Below, piece by piece: positions 35,188-46,942 of a stretch of DNA of 64,000 nt. Each line of letters begins with the position of its first letter. Position 1 is the first letter of the stretch. The translations under genes and the position numbers were made by a program. The stretch spans positions 496,001 to 560,000 of the forward strand of contig CM030709.1 of assembly GCA_017979445.1 (NCBI GenBank), in the 5' to 3' direction. This DNA comes from Akebia trifoliata. Its lineage: Eukaryota; Streptophyta; Magnoliopsida; Ranunculales; Lardizabalaceae. The notes under the pieces are model-generated. The model was given only the letters and a program-made list of their open reading frames with translations, was not told where the DNA came from and searched no databases.

Positions 35188-35403
35188 TACCTCACGTGGC
35201 AAACTCAATCGACTACTGACATGACAAGTTCAAAACCGTAGATCTGCGGTCCTTGGGATACATAATTCCCTCGAGATACACTTTTTTAAAATAGGGAAGT
35301 GCAGCCGTGTATCCTAAGGAGTGCAGATCTATGTTTCCCGAACTTGTCACGTCAGGTGGTTGATTGAGTTTGCCACGTGGAGTAGTCAGATTATCACAAT
35401 TCT
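35188..35403. mobile_element. Palindromic MITE in the P450-B promoter region
   Basis: Related to the element at 12056-12289. Arms: GACTACCTCACGTGGCAAAC at the left against GTTTGCCACGTGGAGTAGTC at the right, then AGATTATCACAATTC. The extreme left end is lost or diverged. It lies about 115-330 bp before the P450-B TATA box and brings two CACGTG G-box cores (near 35193 and 35374). Confidence 0.65.
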
Positions 35404-36250
35404 TTTTTTTCATTTTATGAGTCCAGACTGTCTCTTAATTCCCTCTGTTCCATTTAGAAGTAGATTTTATAAAAAACTATGAGATCATCAAATATATAAT
35501 GAAATTTTTTTCTGTTTCTATCATGGTGGAATTACAAATGTATCTGTACATATCCGTCCAAATGAGACATTGGAATCTAAGACCATTTCTAGGTCTGGAC
35601 AACTACAAGAAAGGTTGATAGATATGTGAAGGATTGGACAGTTTAACAAGATCTGTTTATCTTTGAGCTTAATGTCATTAATAGATGGGTACGTATGGGC
35701 TAATATGCCACTGCTGAATTAAATATATCTTCTTGTTTATTTCACTAACTAAATCAAAGATATGCATTAATATCCCAAAAATGAAAATTGGAGTGAATTT
35801 GCATTTTAAAGAGACCAAAAGAAAATTAAAGACGAATCTGATGTTCGAGTACACAAAAACATTGATGCCAGCTCTCCTCTTTTGTATTTTGTAAGGCGAG
35901 TGACTGAACGTGGGTGTCCAACCTGCATGTATGTATCTAGGAGTACGAATTTGCTATTAGCAACAACAACAAAAATGGTGCTAAATTGGTGAATAAATTG
36001 CAGGGTGTCATGTTTGATAAATGAGTAAAATCCAAGACACTTAATCGTGCATAATTCATATTCTCTAACGTTTGTTTCTCTACTTAACCAATAACACACG
36101 TTACTTTCTGGCATACAAATAGTAACTTATTATTATTCACCAGCTTAGCACCGATCTTTTGTTAACCACAAATCTCTACTCCATGTTTATTTACAAATTG
36201 TGTCAATTAATTGAGTTGGAACATGTTTTTGGTACACTAATCCCGTCAAT

Positions 36251-36521
36251 TGTTGGATTTCACCTTTACTATGGGTTTGTAGAAATATGATTTTATTGAG
36301 ATTTCTTTGATGAATATTACAAAAACCTCAATAGGATATTTACAAATATTACATCAACCAAGATATATGAAAACTACCTAATATAAATATTATAGAATAT
36401 CTTAATTGATATATTCTAAATATCAATATATATTCTAGAATATCTTTCATCACAACCTTTTATTTGTGATGAGATACACTAACAATGATACAGTGTATCT
36501 CATGCATCTTATTCTCTAACA
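36251..36521 (-). mobile_element. Solo LTR, Copia-type
   Basis: On the minus strand it begins TGTTAGAGAATAAGATGC and ends TGAAATCCAACA, i.e. TG...CA with short TGTTG/CAACA-type inverted termini, 271 bp, AT-rich inside. Such TGTTAGAGAATAAG starts are common in plant Copia LTRs. The flanking 5-mers do not match, so the duplication has decayed or the ends are slightly off. Confidence 0.6.
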
Positions 36522-36774
36522 GGGTCCTTGGATTTATTTTTTATTTTTTATTTTGATAATAAGGATGTCTAGACTTACATCGACTAGGGTGACCGGATGA
36601 GCCAAAGCTGAAACCAAGGCATATAAGACCCTCCTCTGGGCATGTGCAACGCTCACACATCAAATGTAGCAGCTAAGTGAGGGAACACCCTGGGGGTGGC
36701 CCCGAGGAAATATTGCTCATACTGGGTATTGAACACACAACCTACAGACTCGCACCGCTTATTGGATTTGAAAT

Positions 36775-37065
36775 TGCCAATGAACCACCCCTCGGGGTTT
36801 CCTTGGGCTCACCTTGTGGCATCCAAAAGGATGATGCGATGCTTCAGGGTCATGGAGGAAAAAATCCTATGAACTTTGAAGAAAAAGAAGTCAATTTTTA
36901 ATTTTAAGATTAGAAGTTACGTGGAAATTTGTTCATTTTCAAAACTTTGGATCTAGCTAAGAAGAAATTAGTTTTTTGAATATTTTTTTAATCTGAGTTT
37001 TCAATGAACAAAACGACATATAGTAAGGCTTAAAATCTTACTAAATTAGTAAGGAAGGTGGGTCG
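36775..37065. repeat. Dispersed repeat family D, copy 1
   Basis: Shares ordered blocks with about 44640-45120, 49230-50290 and 56740-57250: a CTCACCTTGTG(A/G)CAT start, TATGAACTTTGAA, an AATTTTTAATTTT-type stretch, a GTGGAAATTTG/GTGGAAGTTTG block and GGCTTAAAATCTTACT. Class is unknown; the copy at 49-50 kb is a foldback. Confidence 0.5.
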
Positions 37066-37262
37066 CTTATGAAAACCGGTGGTTCATTAATTGAATCAGT
37101 TTTTGGTATCCATCCAGTTGTTAAGAAATTGGTAGTTTCGTACAGTCAACTTGAACAGAGATATCTTTGGATTGCCTTCTTTTCATCTCAGCCGTCAAAT
37201 ATTCGACCCAAATTTTTGAACAAACACAGATGGTAGCTTAAGTGAAAGGTGGTTCGATATGA

Positions 37263-37800
37263 CACGTGAAAGCCGGAAACGCCGCACACCCATACTACCT
37301 AAGAAGAAGAGTAATCACTCACAAGTTCAGAAATACCCAAACTTTTCATACTAAATAACGACCCTGCCACCCTTCGACCAACTATTGCTTTATGGTTGAA
37401 ATTTAAGCAATAATTCAATACAAGAGACCTCAATTTGCTCTACTTAACATTCATGCACGCAGCACGCTTGATACATCCATAAAATAATAAATTTAGGAAA
37501 TACCAAAAACAAAAAAGGGTAAATATGAAATTTTAAGTAACATTAAGGGTAGAGTTGAAATTATAAAATCTACCAGTCAAATAGAAGACAAGGAGATAGA
37601 AATTCACAAGCCCCACTTGTCAAAGTTAAGCTGTGAGGGCAGACTTAGGTAGGTGTGGTGTGGAGTTGGTTGTTAGCCCAAGGCTTTTAAGTCTCTCTCT
37701 CTCTCTGAACAGCCTCTCCTTCAAGCTCTCCTTCATTTCGTACTTCCTCGTCTCCCCCTTGTTTTCCTTCAAAGAAAACCATTTGTATCACCAATAACTA
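37263..37800 (+). promoter_or_regulatory. Promoter and first exon (5-prime leader) of the CHI-like gene
   Basis: A CACGTG G-box is at 37263-37268, a CATACTACCTAAG MYB-type block at 37291, and the reverse complement of an ACCTACC AC-element at 37648-37654, followed by GTTGGTT at 37666. G-box plus MYB AC-elements is the usual pair in flavonoid gene promoters (established knowledge). A C/T-rich leader from about 37690 ends at the donor after 37800 and contains no ATG. No convincing TATA box. Confidence 0.45.
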
Positions 37801-37890
37801 GTAAGTTTCTCGCTTTCTCTCTCTCTCTCTCTTAGAATAATGGAAATAACTAGTAAGTTTCTCTCTCTCTCTCTCTCTTAGAATAATGGA
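37793..37890 (+). repeat. Tandem duplication carrying two copies of the intron-1 donor
   Basis: Unit 1 (37793-37844) and unit 2 (37845-37890) both read AATAACTA/GTAAGTTTCTC, then a (CT)n run, then TTAGAATAATGGA; they differ mainly in CT-repeat length. Both contain the donor ACTA/GTAAG, so two splice sites exist, at 37800/37801 and 37852/37853. Confidence 0.85.
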
Positions 37891-40800
37891 AGGTTGTCCT
37901 ATACTAGTTTTTTTTTTTTTTTTTTATTTGAAAGATAACATGTTAAAACAGAAGCTTTTGTCACAACTTAAAAGTTAAAATATGTTATGGCACGCATTTT
38001 GGGTCCACCAATATGAGCATTTGGCTCACATATTGATGGGTCATGATGAACACATATAAAATCAGCATCATACACAGTAGTTTTTTAAGTACTTTTCTTA
38101 AGTGATTTGAATCATTCTGATTTTATTAGATTGATCCCCTAAGTTATGGGCCAAATGTGCAATTAGGTTGGTGAGCCCAAAAAAGTGAGCTGAAATAATG
38201 TGTGTGTCAAATGTCACTAGAGGGGCTAGGATTGGTTTCGCATCTTGTCTCGTCCATGCTAGATATCGAATTGTCTCGATGAGTTTTCCAATTTGTTTGA
38301 GATGTATCGTTCAAAAATGAGAAATATGAACATGGGGATTTAAATCTCGTCCGAAAAATAGACTTTTCCGTCCCTCTCATCCATGCCTGATACCAAGACA
38401 TGACTCGGTCTCGGACGAGTTTGAAACCATGCCTAGGAGATGATCTCATTTGTGTCAAAGAGTAGTTGGAATCTCAACGGCTGAGATGAGAAGATATCGC
38501 TTGGAAACCTGTATTATAGATGCTATAATATATTATTCACCCATGTTCTGCATGATGTATGCCTAGATGTAATGAGTTATTAGATGCTATCCGCCAACTT
38601 TCACTAACTCTTGGAGGGATTTGTTTTATTGGCAGTGGACACAGAAATGGTGATGGTAGATGAGATTCCTTTTCCTCCTCATCACATAATTACAAGTAGC
38701 TCATTATCTTTGTTGGGTCACGGTAAGATATAATTTATTTGTATTACTTTATATATATACACATTATTTTTCTCTCTAACCTTCAATCTGATAATTTTGA
38801 CTTTTGATGGGAAATAAAATTTAAAGATTCTGTTTTGCAATTTTTCTTTTTTATTCTATATTTGAATCCTGTTGTGTAAATATCTTGTATCGTGTAATAT
38901 TTTCTCCAGGTTTCTGTTTTGAGGAGTTTTACTTGTTTGGGCAAATCTCGATATTATAAATAGAGATCTTTAGGACGGTAAAACTGATGAGAAAATAGTG
39001 ATTGTTCTTGTTCTGTTTCGTGGATGTAGTAGGCACACTGCCGAACCACGTAAATCCTTGTGTTTTGTGTGATTGTATTGTCTTTGATATTTCGATTTTT
39101 TCATAAATCCCATTTTTTTTTTTAAGCTTTACTTTAAGAGAGTCTGAATTGTGGACAAGGCTGCCACATTCACACACGAATCTATTTTCTTAGGTCCCAA
39201 AGGCTTAATCATTTGGACCACTAAGCCCAACAAACAAGGGCAAGGCAATTGGCCTTTTACAACGCCGTATGTATCTTCCAAACCCCCCAGATACATGTTA
39301 CTCGACAAACCACACATGCCAGGTAAGCCAGGATAAATCTCTATAAGTGGTCAAAGAGGAGGCTTGAACTCAAGACCTCTCCCTTTTTGGTGGGAGGCCT
39401 TCTAAGGGTTGATTAGTTCAAATGTTACCAATCCTATGATTGATAAGGCATTTCTAAAAATCAGAAATAACAAAGCTTTTGAATTGCACACTAGTGTGTT
39501 TTTATGAACCAATAATCTGTGTCAATTCTTGAGTAAATATTTCCATCTGATTTGGTTGCTTTTCTGGAACAGAACAAGAACACATTGGGCCGAATATCAT
39601 TTTAAAGAGATGATGTCCATATCATGCCCTGAAATCATAAATAAAAAAATATATATGTTTATGCCCAGTACATGTAAATGTTTATTAATAGAGACCAACC
39701 CCAGACCCATATGATCCTGGCTTTAAAATCTAATAGGCCAATCCAGCTCATTAGCACATGTGAATAATTTAGCGTTACCATCCTCTTTTAACTGAGCCAG
39801 ACCAATGGGCTTTATAGCTCAAGAACTATTTGGCTATAGCCCAAGCCTAATAGCTACACTTGTTAAAGCCTCAACGAAGGTGAGGATAGAGGGGAAACAA
39901 AATAACATGTGGACATGGGATGAGTGAAAATATAATTGATCAATAAACAAAATGGAGTACATGATTCTCTTTTTAAAGTCATAATTTAGTTAAATGGAAT
40001 TAATTGATTTTCTTGGAGATATTATCATTTTTAGATTATTAAAAAGGAAGATTTTATTGTTTTTAGTATAAGAGTATAAGTGGTGATGGATAATGTAAAA
40101 GGACATAAAAAAGAACCAAACTAAATAAAAGAGCATAGGTGTATAATAAATATATTATATTAATGTATAAGGCTATGAAGGCATTCTCTGTCTTAAGATA
40201 TTTTTGAACATGAACATGCTGCACCCAATGTAGCATTTGTACCCCCACTCTATGCTCTGATCACCAAGTCCCAAGGTATGTTAATTAAAATGTTTAGGTG
40301 ATTTCCATTAGATTTGATTTTATATATGCTAATATTCCAATTTACACTTTGGGTCTAATCCAATACTCACAAAGACTAGTGTATGTGTGTGTGTGTGTGA
40401 ACAGGAATCACGGACATTGAAATACATTTTCTTCAGATCAAGTTTACTGCCATTGGGGTCTATTTGGAAGCCCAAGTCGTGGGCCATTTACAGCAATGGA
40501 AAGGCAAAACGGGGACTGAGCTCGCTGAGGACGATGACTTCTTCGAAGCTCTTATTTCAGGTCAGCATATCTTCGTCATTCTAAGTTGTTATTTCGTCAC
40601 TCGTCGCATATGCTCTTATAAGCATTCCATGATCCATGTTACTGCAGTTAGTTATAACTAGGTACAATTAGCACCATTGGATTATTTTTTCTTTTATATG
40701 ATTTGCAGCCCCAGTAGAGAAATTTGTAAGAGTTGTGGTGATTAAGGAGATCAAAGGTTCTCAGTATGGAGTGCAATTAGAAAGTGCAGTGAGAGATCGA

Positions 40801-41273
40801 TTGGCAGCCATCGATAAATATGAAGAAGAAGAGGAGGAAGCGCTCGAGAAAGTGGTCGAGTTCTTCCAGTCCAAATACTTCAAGAGGCACTCTATCATTT
40901 CCTTTAGCTTCCCGGCAACGTCTGGCACTGCCGAGGCAAGAAAATGCAACCTAAACTATACCTTAATTTTCATATGTTTGACTTAGGTTGACTTTGACCT
41001 TATCAGGACCCACTGAATTGTATGTCCTGACCGGATTAAGTTCCAAAAGTGTGATGATGCTTTCTAATTGTGATTTTTTTTTTTTTTTTTTTTTGGGTGA
41101 GATGTAATCAGATTGCATTTACAACAGAAGGAAAAGAGGAATCAAAGATCAAAGTGGAGAATGCAAATGTGGTGGGGATGATACAGAAATGGTACTTGGG
41201 TGGGACCAGAGGAGTTTCTCAGACAACCATTGCATCCTTGGCCAACAACCTTGGAGCCCTCTTATCCAAATAA
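37800..41273 (+). CDS. CHIL: Chalcone isomerase-like protein (type IV CHI fold, CHIL)
   Basis: Non-enzymatic CHI-fold protein that binds chalcone synthase and raises flavonoid yield (family knowledge); cytosolic or ER surface. Exons: A of the ATG at 37800, then 38636-38722, 40405-40560, 40709-40935, 41112-41273; 210 residues, as expected for the family. It starts [15 protein letters not shown], closely like the MGTEMVMVHEVPFPP start of the Arabidopsis homologue, which supports the split A/TG start. Further landmarks: [44 protein letters not shown], an acidic [34 protein letters not shown]. True CHI enzymes carry other catalytic residues in these strands. Introns: 1 follows the A, 4 (40936-41111) begins with GC instead of GT, and both flanks are in frame only with that site. 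Intron 2 (1.7 kb) has a solo LTR and ends in a GT repeat. Confidence 0.93.
38870..39105 (+). mobile_element. Solo LTR (Copia-like) in CHIL intron 2
   Basis: Begins TGTTGTGTAAATATC, like the LTRs at 14187 and 34115. It has a GATATTATAAATAGAG TATA-like signal and the core CGTGGATGTAGTAGGCACAC, then TGCCGAACCACGTAAATCCT. AATCC stands directly before it (38865-38869) and at 39106-39110; the right end is two bases past the last CA. Sense orientation relative to CHIL. Confidence 0.6.
40383..40399 (+). repeat. GT microsatellite at the CHIL intron-2 acceptor
   Basis: A GTATGTGTGTGTGTGTGTGA tract ends 2-3 bases before the ACAG acceptor at 40401-40404, replacing the usual pyrimidine tract. Confidence 0.8.
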
Positions 41274-44200
41274 ATAAATAAAAATGTTCTGTATGGGCTT
41301 TTTATTCCTTGTTTGCTATCACTTTTGATTTACCAAGTCTGAATTGAGCCCTGTTATTATAGTATTAATGTAGACTCTGGGGTGTTATAATAAGGTTGTG
41401 ATGTGCTTGGAGAAAATTGGGATGGAATATGTGACTTTGATCTGCTTAATGCCAAAATAAATAAAAACTATTATGTTTTGTCTTTAGATAATGATTTTCT
41501 ATGACCCCATCACACGACTGTAAATCATTTGCATCGGGATACATAAAACCATAAATTTTCCTTGTGTATCCCAAGGCAAATGATCTACGGTTCTTTGATG
41601 GGAGCATATGTCAGAGGTGGGCATCAGATTGTCACGACTCTTGTTTTTATTGTGAAATTCTTTTTTTTTTTTTTTTCATCATGAATTCTTAATCAAATTG
41701 ATGTATTATAAAAAGTTGGTGCAAAATGAGACATTTTCTTAATAAAGTCCTTTTTCACACACAAGAAATGTGAAACTCTAGGTATGGATTCTTTGAATTT
41801 AGGGTTTGTTCAATTGTGTAGAATTTCATTTTCCCTGGAATTCAATTTTCTTGGGTAATTGATCATGGGAAAACGGGTAGTGTGGAAAATCATATTCCAC
41901 CCATTTTTCCATGCCTACCCTTATGATTATGTCTTTCGTCTGAAAATCGATAATGCTACTCTAGAGATCCCTTGTGTTTTGTGAAAATTTTGTTTGTAAA
42001 AGGAACCATTCTTTGTACAAGTTTTCAAGATGTTATGAAATTTCGTGAAAAGGTAACTGCTTCTTATTTCAACTAAATTTTTTGAAAGTACTATCTCCAC
42101 AAGATTAATCTTCTTAAATCTAGCAATCCAAAACCAACGTAATCTATAAATATTTTACATTGTAAATTCATAATGACAGCAATGGTGATGTTAGTAATGA
42201 TAAGGTGATGGTGGTGTTGATCATATTAGAAATAGTAGTCATGGTGGAGGTAGTGGTGGCAATGGTGATGGTAGGATTGAGCTTGATGAGTTGAGTTTCG
42301 TGACTAGATTTATAATAATTTACTAAAACGTAAATTAAATGTTGAACCCGAATCAACCCCAAAAATTGGTTAGACGCCTAACCGTGCATGATATACGAAC
42401 TCGATAACTAAGGTACCACAAACTAAACCTAACCCTAAAGTGGATTCCTTAACATTGGAGACCGTACTTGTGACTTGGTACAATGTCAAAGTGGGACATG
42501 TATGTGTACCAGCTATGATATTAGCCCAAGTTGCACTAGTGGCACATAGATACATTAATGAAGGATCAAAGATGAGAGTTCCACTTCAGCTGTGGAGAGG
42601 GGAGATACTCCTTGAATCAGGAACAAAAGGGTGGTCCATGGATGCTTGATGATCAGGTGGTCCAATGATGCCTAGAGAAGGGTCTGCTACACACTAAGGC
42701 ACAACGATTTCTCCTCGATCGATAACTTGACTCTTAACAGTGTGTAGTGTGTACATAGTGGATGGATGGATGGATGAATTTTCTGTCGTGGGCCAGCTAA
42801 ACCCATCAAAGTGAAACAAAAGGAAGAGTGAGAAGTAAGCCTTGTTGCAAAAGAGAATTGAGATTCGATTCTCATGTCCATAAAAATCGATGATTCCTTG
42901 TGATCCACATGTCAATCAAATCAACCAACATTTCTCTTCTATTTGTTTTTGTTTTTTTGTTTTTTTTTTTCTCTTTGGGTAATTAGTCTTAGTTAACTAA
43001 ACAGTTACTAAAGGCTGCTAATAGAAAGACTATAAAATCTTTCTAGAGATAAAGTAAGATTTTTTTTTCTTTCTTTTCTATTTCTCTGTTTCTCAAAGAC
43101 AATTAAAACTGGTCTTATTGATGTCGTGAAAAACGATGGATAAAGTAATCGTGGAACATGGGGTGGGAAAGTCAATCATGGTTTCAAAACTCGTCCAAGA
43201 TTGAGATGTTTCAAACGTATCAAAAAACTCGTCCGAGACACAAAACCGAGTTTAAAACCATAATGGCAATGGGATGGTACCGGCCAAGATAAAAAATTGG
43301 CTAGGATCTCGGATTTCTCCTCTATCGAATTGAAATTTTTTAAGCATGGAATACTTCAAATTTCAAGTAGATATTATAAGGTGGATCTGAATTTAGTTGA
43401 AAATTTGCACTCACAATTCAAAAATATTTCATACTTTTTCACAAATGTTAGGGCTAAAGATTTAGTTTCAGTAAAACGAATCATATTCCTCCACTCAACT
43501 CTATCCAAATTGTTTACTGATTTCATTCAATAACTTTTGAGGTATTCTCCCACTCTTTTAGGATTTTTAATTTGAATTTTTCTTCTAATTGAGACGATAA
43601 TTTATCTTCGTTAAAATGCCAAAAAATCTTAATTGAATAGCTCTTAATTTATCATGTTTGGGAGTTCTTACTTAAATTTTCTTAAATACATTTGTTCCAA
43701 TCTTGAGAAATTAAAATTTAAGAATTTTGAAATATATATAAAAGTGAAGGTGTTATTACAGCATCAGCATGACGTGAACCAACATCAGTGCCCATTACGA
43801 AAATTCTGAGGATGTCAAATGTGGGTCCACCATCAACCTGGATGATGCCTTGATCAAGCTCACCACCTGCAATTATTCGTTATTATAGGAATTTCTTTTC
43901 AAGTCAAATATCTCTATTAAATTCAGTGAGTTGGTTGGGATATTTTGTCAATTCTTTCATGTTTCAAAAAATTGGGGAGTAATCCAGAAATTTATGCAAT
44001 ATTGTTCAACCAAATATTGTACGTAAATTACTGAAACGGGTCGTATGAAAGTAAATATTAAAAAAATTATTGTTGAATTGGCACGACAAATTTGACTTGG
44101 AATTCGTTAATTACATTGAAGTCTTCTTGGAATAAAATTTCAAGATTTTTTTTTTTTTTTCTTCTAAATAAGCCCCCATTAAATATGTGTGGCTGAACCT

Positions 44201-45510
44201 TGTGAGGCTAAAACAAGACTAAGCATATATACTTTCCTTGCACAAATTTGAGTTTGGAATCCATTAATACTGTTCAAATCCACTTTGGAATAAATTTTTC
44301 CAAAAGTCGAACATATAGGATCCACCACCAAGTGTCATAGTTTAACATTACACTTTTAATTGTTTTAACTTTTAACAACTATTTACAACTTTTTATGATT
44401 GAAATTGGATGCAATGGACTGTAGAGGATACATAAGTGTACTTGTAAGTGGGTGAAGAATCCTATATCAAGTAAAGTTATAATTATTATTATTTATACAT
44501 AAAAAATAAAAATAAAAAAAATTCAGGAGATTTACCCGACAAACATAATTGTTGCATTTTTATATAAAAAATTCTCTTGTAATTCTAACAACTTCAAGGA
44601 AACCTTACTTTATGAAATTTGTAACCCATCAACCTTACTTTATCAAGTTTGTCACCTAACAAATCTTGGAGTGGGGATCCAAATCATAAAATTCAAATTC
44701 ATGCAATTATTTTGCTATTTAACATACTTAAAAGTGGATCGTGACCGCATCAATTTGTAGCATCCAAAAATAGTATTTGATGTCACTGGAGTATTACAAG
44801 GGACAAAATTCTAAAAACTTTGAAGAAAAAAAAAAATTCACCATTTAATTTTAGTTTTAAATTTGGGATCTTGATAGTCATTCATTTTCAACACTTTTCA
44901 TCAAGTTCAAAAATGATTTTTATTTCGATTTCATTTTTTTTCTTTAAATCTTAGTTTTTGCATGAAATCTAGGAGATTGGTGTTGGATTGCCAATTTAAT
45001 TATTTATGTGGGTCCAACGACTCTTGATTGAAATCCTACCAAGTTAGTTATTAGTAAGGTTTGTCTAATAACAAACTTGATAAAGTAAAGGAGTTTTTGT
45101 AATAAAATTACGAGAGAGATAGATCTGTCATGTAAATCTCTCAAAAATTTATTAACCTCTTTTATTTTATTTTTATTAATAAAGCACCCACAAAATTTTG
45201 TATGAATTCCGAGCCAATTAGATTAGCCAATTAGATTTCTCTTCTTTTTCTTAAGCAAACAAAAAAAAAACCTCTAAATTTTACTTTCCTATTGAATGTT
45301 TTTTTTTTAACTTTGGCCTTTTCACAACTCACAAATATTGCAATGAAAAGAGGAAATAAAAACATACTTAAAAAAAGGAAATACTAATAAGGTCCTCATC
45401 TCTATACTCCCTTAAATATAAACAAACTAACAACCTTCTACAACTACAAATACAAATAAAGATTAAAAAAAAACTTGTAACAAATTTTGGCTATTTTCCA
45501 ACTAAAAACA
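41274..45510. other. Intergenic; MITE and repeat fragments
   Basis: No gene seen. It holds a foldback at about 41500-41645 related to the 12056 family (GGGATACATAAAACC against CTTGTGTATCCC, ending AGATTGTCACGACTC), trinucleotide-like GGTGATGGT stretches near 42180-42265, a GGATGGATGGATGGAT run near 42760, an Au-like scrap at 43430-43510, and dispersed repeat D at about 44640-45120. Confidence 0.5.
44640..45120. repeat. Dispersed repeat family D, copy 2
   Basis: Shares with the 36.8-kb and 49.3-kb copies the ordered blocks GTAGCATCCAAAAATAG, AAAATTCTAAAAACTTTGAA, TTCACCATTTAATTTTAG, GTCATTCATTTTC and a terminal TTAGTAAGGTTTGTC-like part. Limits are approximate. Confidence 0.45.
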
Positions 45511-46107
45511 TTAACTCGAATCATCCACAATTACAACGACCCCTCCTTGCCCGCTAGACACATTTCCCGGTGGCCGGATTCCGACCTCGACATGAGCTGT
45601 ATCGGGTGGCGGTGGCCGTTCAAGCAACGAATGACGGCAAGTTGGGCAGGAAGAGTGTGACACTAACCATGTGTCTATACATCTGACATGAAAGCCATGG
45701 TTGCATTTTGGTAGGACCCTTACTTTCTCCCCATCCATGAATTCTCCTAAGCAAATTGGGCAATCCGTGGCCGGAATGTTGACTCCCGACCCATAAACTG
45801 CCACCGGAATCTGACGTAATGCACGCTTCTTCAGACCGGTTCCAGCCGAACGTACCGCAGCTTCATCTGTTGTTTCAAATGCAATCCGACGACCACAACG
45901 TAGAGCACAACGTACGATGGAGTTCAATCCAAGTGCGCAAATCAGTGCACATAGCAAAGCCGCCAAGATGATAACCATGTTGGTATCGAAATTGGCTTCA
46001 TTATTGTAAGATCCACGTGACCTAGTTCCATTGATCATCGGAGACGAAGACGAATCTTGTCCAGTATCAAGGAGAAGCCGATGATGCATGTGGTGATGAC
46101 TCACCAT
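45511..46107 (-). CDS. ATL: RING-H2 finger E3 ubiquitin ligase, ATL family
   Basis: Membrane-anchored ubiquitin ligase of 198 residues on a single exon, as is usual for ATLs. A transmembrane segment lies at about 44-65 ([20 protein letters not shown]), followed by Arg-rich residues; a [12 protein letters not shown] block at 91-102 is the family GLD-type motif. The RING-H2 ligands are Cys116, Cys119, Cys135, His137, His140, Cys143, Cys154 and Cys157, with the E2-contact Trp147 and the ATL-type Pro between the last two Cys. The short tail is Pro/Gly/Val rich. Resembles the ATL8/ATL73-ATL74 subgroup; exact orthologue not assignable. ATL genes are often rapidly induced by elicitors, but nothing here shows regulation. 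The upstream leader has GAAGTT and poly-T repeats. Confidence 0.93.
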   Translation of the reverse strand: MVSHHHMHHRLLLDTGQDSSSSPMINGTRSRGSYNNEANFDTNMVIILAALLCALICALGLNSIVRCALRCGRRIAFETTDEAAVRSAGTGLKKRALRQIPVAVYGSGVNIPATDCPICLGEFMDGEKVRVLPKCNHGFHVRCIDTWLVSHSSCPTCRHSLLERPPPPDTAHVEVGIRPPGNVSSGQGGVVVIVDDSS

Positions 46108-46526
46108 TGCTAATTAGGCCAAAACCTCACCAAATTTCCCCAAAATCAATTAAGATTGTTGCAACAAAAATTACTTACATACTAATCCATGGAAGAATTT
46201 ATGCCACTGTGAATCGATCAGATCCTGCCAGTCATAAAATTTAGACTGTTTCTCGCTTTTAACGAACCGAACCGATGAATCTAGACCATTTCACTTGGAA
46301 TTTTGTTACACCACGGAGTATGAAGAGCAAATCGAACCACAAATGAGGTCAACAGTGTGGAAAGCATATCTATAGTCTCTATGAAGGAAACCTTCCCACA
46401 AATTTTAATTTCTCTTGTGTTCTCTGCTTCTTCTTCTTTTTTCCTTTCAAAAGAGTAGAAATGGAGGGTTTAAATTGGTAAATTGAATGGTTGGTGATGT
46501 TTGAGAGGAAAATAGGAGCAAACATA

Positions 46527-46942
46527 GAAGTTGAAGTTGAAGTTGAAGTTGAAGTTGGGGGGAGCCTCTCTTTTTTTTTTTTTTTTTTTGTGTGTGTGCT
46601 TCTTCTTGATATATATTTTAACTAAAGAGAGAGAGAGAGAGATGTTTCTTTTGAGTTATGTTCTCAGGATTCCAAGAAGATAATGATACACAGAGGGCAT
46701 CTTCTTGGTCACTAGGATAAGGAAGATTGTATATGTGAGCGTGTGTGTGTGTGTTTGTCACGTGTGTGAGGGTAATATAGGTGGTGGTGCTTATCTGAAA
46801 TCGGGACCGTCGATGATGCACGATTTTACCTTCTTAATAAAAAAATTATCCTCTCTAACTGAATTGAAATTTCTTTTGAAGTAGGATTGATGAGAAAAAT
46901 AAAACAAGATGATGATGATGATGGTGATGATGATGTTGATGT
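46527..46942. repeat. Microsatellites upstream of the ATL gene
   Basis: (GAAGTT)5 at 46527-46556, a T run at about 46571-46589, (GA)n near 46627-46641, a GT repeat near 46740-46754 and (GAT)n at about 46908-46942, all in 415 bp of the probable promoter and leader. They may vary in length between individuals. Confidence 0.7.

Larger units (their letters stand above)
35404..37262. other. Intergenic; solo LTR and dispersed repeat
   Basis: No gene seen. It holds a solo LTR (36251-36521) and a copy of the dispersed repeat with CTCACCTTGTGGCATCCAAA and AAGGCTTAAAATCTTACTAA blocks (about 36775-37065). The 74-codon frame at 36677-36901 lies in repeat DNA and resembles nothing. Confidence 0.55.

Noticed and set aside
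13132..41273. Claim of a complete biosynthetic gene cluster (CYP79, two CYP85-clan P450s, CHIL)
   Set aside because: No glycosyltransferase, CYP71-type or synthase partner is in the window, and the families serve different pathways; proximity alone is not enough.
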